Assembly: GCF_004011175.1 (NCBI RefSeq)
Contig: NZ_RQXX01000006.1
Coordinates: 62,001 to 126,000 of the forward strand
Direction: 5' to 3'
DNA length: 64,000 nucleotides
From: Mesobaculum littorinae
GTDB taxonomy: Bacteria > Pseudomonadota > Alphaproteobacteria > Rhodobacterales > Rhodobacteraceae
In this document: one piece after another, positions 53,854 through 61,929 of the stretch
How positions within the stretch are numbered: position 1 is the first letter of the stretch
Layout: every line of letters starts with the position of its first letter
The notes under the pieces: generated by a model
Databases searched by the model: none
Told to the model about the DNA's origin: nothing
What the model saw: the letters and a program-made list of their open reading frames with translations, nothing else
Position numbers and translations under genes: made by a program

Positions 53854-54270
53854 CTACTCCACTCCGTGTTCGGGGCGGAAACAGGGCAGAACCCGTCCGC
53901 CTATGTTGGTAGGGGCCAATGTCAGCTTCATGCCGACCTCGGGCGTCTCGCCGAGAATATGGCTGAGCATGGTCGGCCCCTCGGCCAGCTCGACAAGGCC
54001 CACCGTGTAGGGCACCGCCGGTATCCAGCCCGGATGGCCGGGCTTCCAGATGGTGCTGAATGTCTTCAACCAGCCCGTCCCGCTCGCCTCCTCCCACGAA
54101 AGGGCGTCGGCCCAGCAATGCGGGCAGATTTCGCGCGGATAGAACACCGCCTCGCCACAGGCGCCGCAACGCTGGATGACAAGGCGCCCCTCGGCGGCCG
54201 CCTCCCAAAACGGCTCGGTAAGCGGGATCACGGTGGGCCCGGGCACCTTCAACGTCGAGAGATCGGTCAT
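53854..54270 (-). CDS. DUF35 / Zn-ribbon OB-fold protein (thiolase partner)
   Basis: A 138-residue protein. The zinc ribbon is RCGACGEAVFYPREICPHC (two CxxC pairs at about 35-52), followed by an OB fold (VPYTVGLVELAEGPTML). Such proteins pair with thiolase-like enzymes in acyl-CoA and steroid side-chain metabolism, where they bring the acyl-CoA and complete the active site. Its start overlaps the stop of the thiolase-like gene by 4 nt, as expected for obligate partners. Confidence 0.92.
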   Translation of the reverse strand: MTDLSTLKVPGPTVIPLTEPFWEAAAEGRLVIQRCGACGEAVFYPREICPHCWADALSWEEASGTGWLKTFSTIWKPGHPGWIPAVPYTVGLVELAEGPTMLSHILGETPEVGMKLTLAPTNIGGRVLPCFRPEHGVE

Positions 54271-55412
54271 GCGTCGGTTCCCAGGACAAGGGCTACTGCT
54301 TCGGACATGGTGGCCCCGTTGCCCGTGACGAGAGCGAATTCGGGGTCCGCGATCTGTCGTCCCGTGGCGGCTCCGCGCAGCTGCCGGACTGCCTCGGTCA
54401 CATGGGTCATGCCGCCCGCGAGGTCGGGCTGACCATAGCCCAGCTGCCCGCCGTGGGTGTTGAGCGGCATGTCGCCAGCCGGCCCGAAATCATGCGCCCG
54501 CATGAACTCTCCGAAGCCTCCCGGCGTGCACAGACCCGCGTCTTCCAGCGTCGTGGCCACCATGATCGTGTAGCAATCGTAGAGAGACAACAGCGACATC
54601 CGTTCCACGCCGAGGCCCGATTGCGCAAAGGCCCGGTCCATCGACGGCTTCAGCGGTCCCGACGTCAGGTCAGGGGCCTGGCTGACCGCCCGGTGCGTGA
54701 TCTTCTCGCCAGCTCCAAGGAGCCAGGCTGCTTGACGCCCCCTGGCCCGTTCCGCCGACGTGACGATGCCGGCCTCCGCCCCCGCGACCGGCATGACGAT
54801 CTCGAAGAGATGCAGCGGGCTTGCGATCATGGGCGAGGCCAGGACGTCGTCCACGCTGGCGGGGCTGCCGTGAAAGATCGCCTCGGGGCAGTTCTGGGCA
54901 TTGGCCCGGGCCCAGTGCGCGATCAGCGCGAAATCCTCGTCCGTTGTCCCGTAGCGCGCCATGTGGGCCTGCTTAAGCAACGCATAGGAGACGTTGGCGC
55001 CCGAGGCACCGAAAGGCACGTCGAACTCGCGGATCGGGTTGCGGTTGGGGCTGCGCGGCGGCTCGGGGTTGCGGTGGTTGCCGATCACGCAGAGCACCGT
55101 CTCGCACATTCCCGCCTGGATGGCGGCGGCGGCGCGCCAGACCATACCGGGACCGGAGGCGCCGCCGAGATCGACGACGTTGGACATCACGGGCTGGAGG
55201 CCGAGGTATTCGGACACCGTCGCGGGGACGTGCTGCGGCGTTTCGCCGACCTGCGGACCGACGAGAAGGCCGTCGATCTCGGCCTTCTCCATCCGGGCGT
55301 CGTCGAGTGCGGCCTTGGCGGCGCGGGCAAGCATCCCGAGGGTCGATGCACCCTCGGTGCGGCGCTGCGGGGCGAGCGAACCGGCCCCGACGATGGCGGC
55401 GTGGGGTCTCAT
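54267..55412 (-). CDS. Thiolase-family (SCPx-like) acyl-CoA enzyme
   Basis: A 381-residue thiolase-fold protein with VVDLGGASGPGMVWRAAAAI, LYDCYTIMVATTLEDAGLC and NTHGGQLGYGQPDLAGG. The canonical nucleophile context (xxCAS/CGAG) is replaced by GGASGPG, so it lacks the usual thiolase nucleophile at that place; SCPx-like members with DUF35 partners often act in retro-aldol or condensing reactions. Overlaps DUF35 (ATGA) and the acetoacetyl-CoA synthetase (ATGA). Confidence 0.9.
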   Translation of the reverse strand: MRPHAAIVGAGSLAPQRRTEGASTLGMLARAAKAALDDARMEKAEIDGLLVGPQVGETPQHVPATVSEYLGLQPVMSNVVDLGGASGPGMVWRAAAAIQAGMCETVLCVIGNHRNPEPPRSPNRNPIREFDVPFGASGANVSYALLKQAHMARYGTTDEDFALIAHWARANAQNCPEAIFHGSPASVDDVLASPMIASPLHLFEIVMPVAGAEAGIVTSAERARGRQAAWLLGAGEKITHRAVSQAPDLTSGPLKPSMDRAFAQSGLGVERMSLLSLYDCYTIMVATTLEDAGLCTPGGFGEFMRAHDFGPAGDMPLNTHGGQLGYGQPDLAGGMTHVTEAVRQLRGAATGRQIADPEFALVTGNGATMSEAVALVLGTDA

Positions 55413-57352
55413 AAGGCGGTCCTTTCCGACAGGTCAGCATATTCATCCAGGCAGTCCGCATTCGCCAGCGACCCGCGGTTGGCCACTGCCTTGCCGGAAA
55501 CCACGGACCGGGCGGCCCCCTCGACGCGTTTTCCGTTCACCGTCATGGGGATGTCGCGCACGCAGTAGATCGCGCCGGGAACATGACGCGGCGAACACTC
55601 AGTCCTGAGCCTGCCGCGGATGGTTCTGGCCAGATCGGCGTCGGCGCGCGCGTCATCGGCCATCTTGATGCAAAGCACGATCTCTTCGTCCCCTTCGACC
55701 GGCCGCCCGAAGACGATGAAGTCTTCCAGCTGGGGAAACTGCGCGCAGACGTTGTAAATGTCGGCGGTCCCGATACGGACGCCGCCGGGGTTCAGTGTGC
55801 AGTCCGAACGCCCGTGGATCACAGCCGTCCCGTCCGGGTTCAGCGTCGCGTGGTCGCCGTGCGTCCAGATCTCGGCGCGCTCCGAGAAATAACTCTTGCG
55901 GTAGCGCGCATCTCCGCCCGGCCCCCAGAAGGTCCGGGGCATCGAGGGGAAGGGTTCGGTGCAGACAAGTTCTCCGGGTCGGCCCAGAACGGGCGCGCCA
56001 CGCTCGTCGAAGACGTTCACCGCCATGCCGAGCCCCTTCACGGTCAACTGCCCGCGGCGTACCGGGTGAAGCGGAGAGCCGAGCAGGAAGCACCCCATGA
56101 TCTCGGTGCCCCCGGAAATCGAGGCAAAGCCCATGTCGCCGCTCACCGCGTCGTACATCCAGTCGTATTGCTGCGGAGAGACCGGGCTGCCGGCGGACAT
56201 CAGCCACCGCAGGCTCGACAGGTCGTACGCCTCGCCGGGGCGGTAGCCCTGCTCCATCACGGAGGACAGGTACTTGGGCGATATGCCGAGATGCGTGAGC
56301 CTTTCGGTCTCGACCGCCTTCCACAAGGGGCTGCAATCGAGGCCGTCCGCGGCTTTCAGGATGGGGGCCCCGTCGTAGAGCACGGTGGTCGCGCCGCATC
56401 CCATACCGGCGACCGCCCAGTGATACATCATCCAGGCCGTGTTCGTGTACCACAGGAAACCGTCACCGGGCCTGAGGTCGCCGTGAAGCATGTGTTCCTT
56501 GAGTTGCTGAAGCAGGACGCCCCCGGTGCGATGGACGATCGCCTTCGGCGCGCCGGTCGTGCCCGAGGTGTAGAGAATGTAGCACGGGTCGTCGAAGGCG
56601 AGAGGCTCGAAGACCAGCGGACCGTGTGAGCCGAAATCCTGCCATCCGATGACGGGCACGGGCACCTGCAAGTCGCCCTCTCCGATCACGACGAGGCTTT
56701 CCAGCCCCTCGATCCGGCCGACGACGTCGGCGAGACCTTCGGTCAGGTCGATCTCCTTGCCACCATAGCGCACGCGGGGTTGCACGAACATGACTTTGGG
56801 ATTCACCTGGCCGATCCGGTCCAGGATCCCCGTCGGTCCGAAATCGGGGGAACACGAGGTCCAGACCGCACCGACGGCGAGGCTCGCGAGATGCGTGACC
56901 AGGCAGCCGATGCGGTTGGGCAGAACGACACCCACGCGGTCGCCCGGCACTACACCTGCCGCGCGCAGGCCGCGCGCGACGCGGGCAACTTCGGCCCTCA
57001 GCGCGTCGGCCGACAGCTCGTCGCGGGCGCCCGTCTCGTCCAGCGCCACCACGGCGCGATCGGGATGCGCCCCCGCCAGCAAAGTCTCTGCGATGTTGAG
57101 CCGCGCTTGCGGGAAAAATCGCGCGCCGGTCATCTCAGCGGCCGGATCGCGTTCGAGGGCGACGGCCCCCCTCTCTCCCTTCACCCCGGCGAACTCCCAC
57201 AGACGGGACCAGAAGGCGCCGGGATCGGCGATGCTCCACGCATGGAGTTCCTCGTAGTCGGCAGGATCGAACCCGCAGTGCCGCGCGAACCGCGCGAGCG
57301 CACTTTCCCGAAACGCCGATTCCTTCGGTCGCCAGAGTACCGATCTGTCCAT
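55409..57352 (-). CDS. Acetoacetyl-CoA synthetase
   Basis: A 647-residue acyl-adenylate-forming ligase of the acetoacetate-CoA ligase group. Family start FCxxHxxD-like RHCGFDPADYEELHAWSIAD, AMP motif YILYTSGTTGAPKAIVHR, GGTEIMGCFLLGSPLHPV and the C-terminal lysine in IPMTVNGKRVEGA are intact. Activates acetoacetate (acetoacetate + CoA + ATP). First gene of a five-gene minus-strand run with overlaps. A TetR-type half-conserved operator lies 47 nt upstream. Confidence 0.92.
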   Translation of the reverse strand: MDRSVLWRPKESAFRESALARFARHCGFDPADYEELHAWSIADPGAFWSRLWEFAGVKGERGAVALERDPAAEMTGARFFPQARLNIAETLLAGAHPDRAVVALDETGARDELSADALRAEVARVARGLRAAGVVPGDRVGVVLPNRIGCLVTHLASLAVGAVWTSCSPDFGPTGILDRIGQVNPKVMFVQPRVRYGGKEIDLTEGLADVVGRIEGLESLVVIGEGDLQVPVPVIGWQDFGSHGPLVFEPLAFDDPCYILYTSGTTGAPKAIVHRTGGVLLQQLKEHMLHGDLRPGDGFLWYTNTAWMMYHWAVAGMGCGATTVLYDGAPILKAADGLDCSPLWKAVETERLTHLGISPKYLSSVMEQGYRPGEAYDLSSLRWLMSAGSPVSPQQYDWMYDAVSGDMGFASISGGTEIMGCFLLGSPLHPVRRGQLTVKGLGMAVNVFDERGAPVLGRPGELVCTEPFPSMPRTFWGPGGDARYRKSYFSERAEIWTHGDHATLNPDGTAVIHGRSDCTLNPGGVRIGTADIYNVCAQFPQLEDFIVFGRPVEGDEEIVLCIKMADDARADADLARTIRGRLRTECSPRHVPGAIYCVRDIPMTVNGKRVEGAARSVVSGKAVANRGSLANADCLDEYADLSERTAL

Positions 57353-57398
57353 ACATCCCCTCCTCCCCCGATCGCCAAGCGGCGGCCCGGTAGATCTG

Positions 57399-57410
57399 TA
57401 CTAATCGGTA
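57399..57410. promoter_or_regulatory. TetR-type operator copy 1 (upstream of acetoacetyl-CoA synthetase)
   Basis: TACTAATCGGTA matches the perfect site at 57609-57620 (TACCGTTCGGTA) at 9 of 12 positions, with one half conserved. Located 47 nt upstream of the ligase ATG (minus strand). Confidence 0.5.
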
Positions 57411-57606
57411 TACCACGATTTCCGCAAGGGTCTTCGCTGCATCACAGCCGGATCATGCTTGAGGGAAGCGCAAGAGACTGCGACCACCGCAATGGAATAT
57501 AGCTATTTAACAGGGCGATATGACGTATCTGGACGAACAAACCAAAAGTCCGGTTTTGTCTCCCGTCACAAAGAGCCGGGAGCGCCCCAACGCTCGCAGA
57601 CCTTTG
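57411..57606. other. Divergent spacer between the ligase and atoE remnant
   Basis: AT-richer DNA flanked by two operator copies, within a 355-bp gap. Short open frames (for example 57520-57783) have no ribosome site and are not called. Confidence 0.4.
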
Positions 57607-57622
57607 TATACCGTTCGGTATA
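57607..57622. promoter_or_regulatory. TetR-type operator copy 2 (perfect palindrome, upstream of atoE remnant)
   Basis: TATACCGTTCGGTATA is a perfect 7-bp-arm palindrome around TT, about 86 nt upstream of the atoE remnant start. Best match of the three copies in this region. Confidence 0.75.
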
Positions 57623-57707
57623 TATTGCCCCGGAAGAAAGTCGCCTTCAGAATGGCCTTGACCGAATGGTCAAAAAAACCGGGCCAAGGCCTTCTGGGAG
57701 GAAAGGT

Positions 57708-58229
57708 ATGCTCTATTGATCGGGCGTCGCGTGCTCGTCATTCACCCGCGCATTCATACCAAATCCATTCGTCTTCGCCATAATCCTGACGGGCCTGACG
57801 GCCCTCATCGCCATTCTCATGACGCCGACCGGCCCCCTCGAAGTGGTCGGAATGTGGTACGGTGGATTCTGGAACCTGCTTTCCTTCGCGATGCAGATGA
57901 CCGTGATCCTGCTCTTCGGCTACGTCCTCGCGTCATCTCCCCCCGTCGAGCGCGGGATCGACCGCACTGCCCGCATTCCGAGATGTGCGACGCAGGCCAT
58001 TGTGATGATTAAAGCCCCCGCGGTCATCTTCAGGGCGCTCAGTTGGGGGCTCGGGCTTATCGTCGGCGGCATCTCGGCCCGCAAGATCAGCAAGAACTGC
58101 CTCGAGCGCGGGATCAAGGTCCACTACCCGCTCGTCGTCCTGGTCGGTCTTGGCTACACCGCGGTGATGATGCTGTTCACGACCGTCATCTTCGGCGCGG
58201 GCGTCACGATCCTTCCGCTCATCCTTTGA
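57708..58229 (+). pseudogene. atoE: AtoE-type short-chain fatty acid/acetoacetate permease, disrupted
   Basis: From ATG 57708 (GGGAGGAAAGG just upstream) the frame reads M-L-Y and then a TGA at codon 4, continuing SGVACSSFTRAFIPNPFVF, TPTGPLEVVGMWYGGFWNLL and LGLIVGGISARKISKNC, then RGIKVHYPL. This is the N-terminal third of AtoE/TIGR00366 permeases (normally about 440-460 residues). After KVHYPL it jumps to a C-terminal-like helix (GYTAVMMLFTTVIFGAG), so most of the centre is deleted. A shorter frame from ATG 57819 (136 residues) is open but lacks most transmembrane helices. The gene is thus broken twice. Its place next to acetoacetyl-CoA synthetase and thiolase fits acetoacetate uptake. Confidence 0.75.
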
Positions 58230-58341
58230 GCGGACGCCCCGGCGCCGCCAGTGTGGCGCCGCGATGTTGGTGCCGGAGCCACTGGTCCGACCGGTCATCC
58301 GGTGATAGGTCCGGCGCATCATCACTGACGAGGATATCTCG

Positions 58342-58929
58342 ATGCCGGTGCCTGCCACCGAGATCAGCGACGGCAAACGCGCCATCATGAAAACCGCCGC
58401 GGTCCTGTTCGCCCGAAAGGGCTACAGCGGCGTCGGCACGGCCGAACTATGCGCCGAGTCGGGCTACGGCAAGGGCGCGTTCTACCACCATATCCGATCG
58501 AAGGAGGATCTCCTCCTCGACATCATGACCCTCTACCTCCACGAACTCCTCGCCGATGCCGAGGCGATCCTCGCGCGCGAAACGGGGGCCGAAGCGCGGA
58601 TCACCGCGCTTTCGCTCTCGCTCATGCGGGCCATAGTGCAGGATCACGACCAGATGACGGTGTGCTTCCGCGAGGTCCACGCACTGTCCCCAGACCGCCG
58701 ACGCGGCATCCTGAGGCTCCACGGCGACTACTTCCGCCTGTGGGAGAGGATGATGAACGAGGCGCGGGACGCAGCACAGCTTCGATCAATAGACGCGGAC
58801 GAATTGAAGGGGATCCTGGGGATGTACTTCTACTCGTTCCTCTGGGTCGGCCCCGGCCGGGAGGGCGACATCGAGGCTCTGGCCGCCAAGTTCGCAGCCC
58901 TCGTGCTCAGGGCCTGCCGCCGGGATTGA
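58342..58929 (+). CDS. TetR-family regulator
   Basis: A 195-residue repressor. The HTH is ARKGYSGVGTAELCAESGYG with KGAFYHHIRSKEDLLLDIM (about residues 24-61). The C-terminal ligand domain resembles fatty-acid/acyl-CoA-responsive members. It stands between the atoE remnant and the acetyl-CoA acetyltransferase; matching operators at 57399, 57607 and 58973 are its probable sites, making it the local regulator of the ketone-body/acyl-CoA genes. Ligand is not known. Confidence 0.93.
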   Translation: MPVPATEISDGKRAIMKTAAVLFARKGYSGVGTAELCAESGYGKGAFYHHIRSKEDLLLDIMTLYLHELLADAEAILARETGAEARITALSLSLMRAIVQDHDQMTVCFREVHALSPDRRRGILRLHGDYFRLWERMMNEARDAAQLRSIDADELKGILGMYFYSFLWVGPGREGDIEALAAKFAALVLRACRRD

Positions 58930-58972
58930 CGGGGGGATTGAGGCGGGGCTGGACGCAGGGCACGCAGGCTTG

Positions 58973-58984
58973 TACCGTTCGGTC
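58973..58984. promoter_or_regulatory. TetR-type operator copy 3 (upstream of acetyl-CoA acetyltransferase)
   Basis: TACCGTTCGGTC matches the perfect site at 11 of 12 core positions; 23 nt upstream of the thiolase ATG, where bound repressor would block transcription or promoter clearance. Confidence 0.65.
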
Positions 58985-59007
58985 CATCGGACCGGAGGAG
59001 ACTTGCC

Positions 59008-60186
59008 ATGACCGAAGCCGCATACATAGTCGCCGCGCGCCGCGCACCCATCGGCCGCCTCTGCGGGGCCTATACCGGGATCGCCGCGGCCCGGCTTGGC
59101 GCACAGGTGATGCGGGCCGTGATCGAGGATGCCGGGATCGATCCGGGCATCATCGACGAGGTGATCGCGGGGCAGGTCCTGCAGGGCGGCGCGGGCCAGA
59201 ACCCGGCGCGCCAGGCCGCGATCCACGCAGGCATTCCCGACCATGTCCCTGCCATGACCATCAACAAGGTCTGCGGCGCGGGCCAGAAATCCATCCATCT
59301 CGCCGCGCAGGCGATCCGCGCAGGGGACGCCCACGTCATCCTCGCCACCGGGCAGGACAGCATGACCGAGGCCCCGCACCTACTGCCGGGGGTACGTACC
59401 GGCCGCAAGATGGGCGACATGACTGCGAAGGACATGATGATCGTCGACGGCCTGTGGGACGTTTTCAACGACGTGCACATGGGGACGACCGTGGAATCCC
59501 TCGCACGCCGCTACCAGATCACCCGAGAAGAGCAGGACGCCTTCGCGCTCGCCTCCCAGGAAAAGGCCCTGGCCGCGCAATCGGCCGGTATCTTCGAGAC
59601 CGAGATCACGCCGATCACCATACAGGACCGCAAGGGCGACCGGACGGTTGAGCGCGACGAGCAGCCGCGCGAGACCACGATGGAGCGCCTTGCTGGCATG
59701 ACGCCCGCGTTCGACCGCGCGGGGACGATCACGCCCGGCAACGCCTCCGGCCTAAACGACGGTGCCTCGGCGGTACTGGTGGTATCGGAAAGCAAGCTTC
59801 GCGAACTGGGCCTTACGCCGATGGCCCGCATCGCCAGCTACGCGGCGGCCGCGCTCGAGCCGATGGACATGGGCCTGGGCCCGGTCGAGGCGTCGCGCAA
59901 GGCATTGGAGAAAGCGGGCTGGACCGCGAAGGACCTCGACCGCATGGAGATCAACGAGGCTTTCGCGGCGCAGTCCCTCGCCGTGAACCGCGAGATGGGT
60001 TGGGACCCGTCGGCGATCAACGTGAACGGCGGAGCGATCGCGCTCGGCCACCCGCTGGCGGCCAGCGGCAACCGCATCGTGACGACGCTTTTGCACGAGA
60101 TGGCGCGCTCGGGGTCCGGCAAGGGGCTGGCCTCGCTGTGCATCGGCGGCGGCATGGGCGTCGCGATCTGCCTGGAACGGGCCTGA
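59008..60186 (+). CDS. Acetyl-CoA C-acetyltransferase (thiolase)
   Basis: A 392-residue biosynthetic/degradative thiolase. The catalytic residues fall at the classical positions: nucleophile Cys89 (NKVCGAGQKS), His348 (GGAIALGHPLAASG) and Cys378 (SLCIGGGMG). RBS GGAGGAGA. Cleaves acetoacetyl-CoA to two acetyl-CoA or runs in reverse for polyhydroxybutyrate. With acetoacetyl-CoA synthetase nearby and a shared operator motif, the catabolic direction fits. Single gene. Confidence 0.95.
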   Translation: MTEAAYIVAARRAPIGRLCGAYTGIAAARLGAQVMRAVIEDAGIDPGIIDEVIAGQVLQGGAGQNPARQAAIHAGIPDHVPAMTINKVCGAGQKSIHLAAQAIRAGDAHVILATGQDSMTEAPHLLPGVRTGRKMGDMTAKDMMIVDGLWDVFNDVHMGTTVESLARRYQITREEQDAFALASQEKALAAQSAGIFETEITPITIQDRKGDRTVERDEQPRETTMERLAGMTPAFDRAGTITPGNASGLNDGASAVLVVSESKLRELGLTPMARIASYAAAALEPMDMGLGPVEASRKALEKAGWTAKDLDRMEINEAFAAQSLAVNREMGWDPSAINVNGGAIALGHPLAASGNRIVTTLLHEMARSGSGKGLASLCIGGGMGVAICLERA

Positions 60187-60485
60187 TCACAGCCCGTCAC
60201 CCGTCGTTTCCCGGCTTCGGGCGTACTCAGGTCGTTCTAAAACACTGCCCGGCGGATACACGCGCAAAAGCGTTCGTCCGTCGGGACAGGCTCGTTTTCG
60301 ACGGGGCGTGCCAGCGCCAACTGCGCCGTCGATTGTCGGGCCCTGCGGCCGCTTCGGCGTCATCGGCGCGACAGGGCACCAACCCGCAGTGCCTTTCGGA
60401 CGGAGCTCGGTGACGGCGGCCTGACATCCTTCCGAGACGTGCCGAGGCGCCGGACGTCACTCCGCGCCTCGGCGCACGATCGCGG
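60187..60485. other. 299-bp spacer between convergent thiolase and aldehyde dehydrogenase genes
   Basis: No ORF with a ribosome site, no T-tailed hairpin or repeat that I can support. Confidence 0.4.
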
Positions 60486-61907
60486 TCAGGTCCAGCCGGC
60501 GGTGGACTTGACCTCGAGATAGTCGTGCAGGCCCCATTCGCCGTGCTCACGTCCGTTGCCCGACTGCTTGTAACCGCCGAAAGGCGCCCGCGCGTCCCAG
60601 TCGGCCCCGTTGATCCAGATCGAGCCGACGCGCAGGCGGCGGGCGACATGGCGCGCCTTCTCGATGTCGGCGCTCTGGATATAGCCCGAGAGGCCGTAGA
60701 TCGTGTCGTTCGCGATGCGGATCGCGTCATCCTCTGTCTCGTAAGGGATCAGGGCGATGACGGGCCCGAAGATCTCCTCGCGCTCGATCGTCATGCCGGG
60801 TGTCACGTCGGCAAAGACCGTGGGCCTGACATAGAATCCCTTCTCCAGACCCTCCGGCAGACCGGTCCCACCGGTGACGAGCGTCGCGCCTTCGTCGATT
60901 CCCGACTGGATCAGCGCCTGGATGCGATCGAACTGGCCCTTGTTGACCACCGGGCCGAGAGCCACGTCCGTCGTCGGGTCGCCGACCGAATGGGCCTCGG
61001 CGGCCTCGCGCGCGAAGCGCTTGGCGTCCTCCATGCGCTCGGCCGGGACGAGCATGCGCGCCGGTGCCCGGCAGGCCTGCCCGCAATTGACGTAGCAGGC
61101 ATCGACACCGTTTTTCACCGCCCGTTCGAGATCGGCGTCGCGGAGGATGATGTTGGGCGACTTGCCCCCGAGTTCCTGTGCCACGCGCTTGACCGTTTCG
61201 GCCGCCGTGCGGGCCACGGCGATACCCGCGCGGGTCGAGCCGGTGATCGAGACCATGTCCACGTCAGGGTGGGCCGAAAGCGCCTCGCCCGCCGTCTCGC
61301 CGTAACCTGTGAGGTGATTGTAGACCCCCTTGGGGAACCCGGCTTCGTGCACGAGTTCGGCGAAGAGGATCGAGGACAGGGGCGAGAACTCGGACGGCTT
61401 GGCCACCATCGTGCAGCCTACCGCCAATGCCGGTGCGGCCTTCACCACAAGCTGGTTCATCGGCCAATTCCAGGGCGTGATGAGCGCGCAGACCCCCACC
61501 GGTTCGAGCGAGATGAGCGTATTTCCCCGGATCTCCTCGAACTGCATGCGCTCGAGCGCATCAATGGCGGCTTCGAGGTGGGCACGCCCGACCCAGGCCT
61601 GAGCGGCCTTCGAGAAACCGAGCGTCGTGCCCATCTCCTTCGTCATCAACTCGGCGATGTCGTCGTAGCGCGCATTGTAAAGGTCGAGCAGTTTCCGCAA
61701 CAGCCCGAGCCGTTCTTCTCGGGCGGTGAGCTGCCATTCGTCGAAGGCTCCGCGGGCCGCGGCCACGGCGGCATCCACGTCCTGTCCATTCGCCATCGGG
61801 ATCTGCCCGATGACGCTTTCGTCCGCCGGGTTGATCAGCGCATGGGTTTCGGTGCCGTGGGGCGCGACCCAGGCGCCATCGATGTAGAATTTGTCTGTAT
61901 CGGTCAT
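60486..61907 (-). CDS. NAD(P)-dependent aldehyde dehydrogenase
   Basis: A 473-residue enzyme from ATG 61907 with GGAGGAA upstream on the minus strand. Catalytic Glu245 (QELGGKSPN) and Cys279 (NCGQACRAPAR), cofactor motif ITPWNWPMNQ and SITGSTRAGIAV are intact. The sequence around the nucleophile (CGQAC-RAPAR) is of the group that oxidises aliphatic or aromatic aldehydes; substrate unknown. Last gene of a minus-strand run behind the flavin monooxygenase (22-nt gap) and the SDR. Confidence 0.94.
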   Translation of the reverse strand: MTDTDKFYIDGAWVAPHGTETHALINPADESVIGQIPMANGQDVDAAVAAARGAFDEWQLTAREERLGLLRKLLDLYNARYDDIAELMTKEMGTTLGFSKAAQAWVGRAHLEAAIDALERMQFEEIRGNTLISLEPVGVCALITPWNWPMNQLVVKAAPALAVGCTMVAKPSEFSPLSSILFAELVHEAGFPKGVYNHLTGYGETAGEALSAHPDVDMVSITGSTRAGIAVARTAAETVKRVAQELGGKSPNIILRDADLERAVKNGVDACYVNCGQACRAPARMLVPAERMEDAKRFAREAAEAHSVGDPTTDVALGPVVNKGQFDRIQALIQSGIDEGATLVTGGTGLPEGLEKGFYVRPTVFADVTPGMTIEREEIFGPVIALIPYETEDDAIRIANDTIYGLSGYIQSADIEKARHVARRLRVGSIWINGADWDARAPFGGYKQSGNGREHGEWGLHDYLEVKSTAGWT

Positions 61908-61929
61908 TCTTTCCTCCAGTTGACGGGTG

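Noticed and set aside
57520-57783. 87-codon ORF overlapping the operator and the atoE remnant start
   Set aside because: Wrong frame relative to the atoE homology, no ribosome site, basic low-complexity product.
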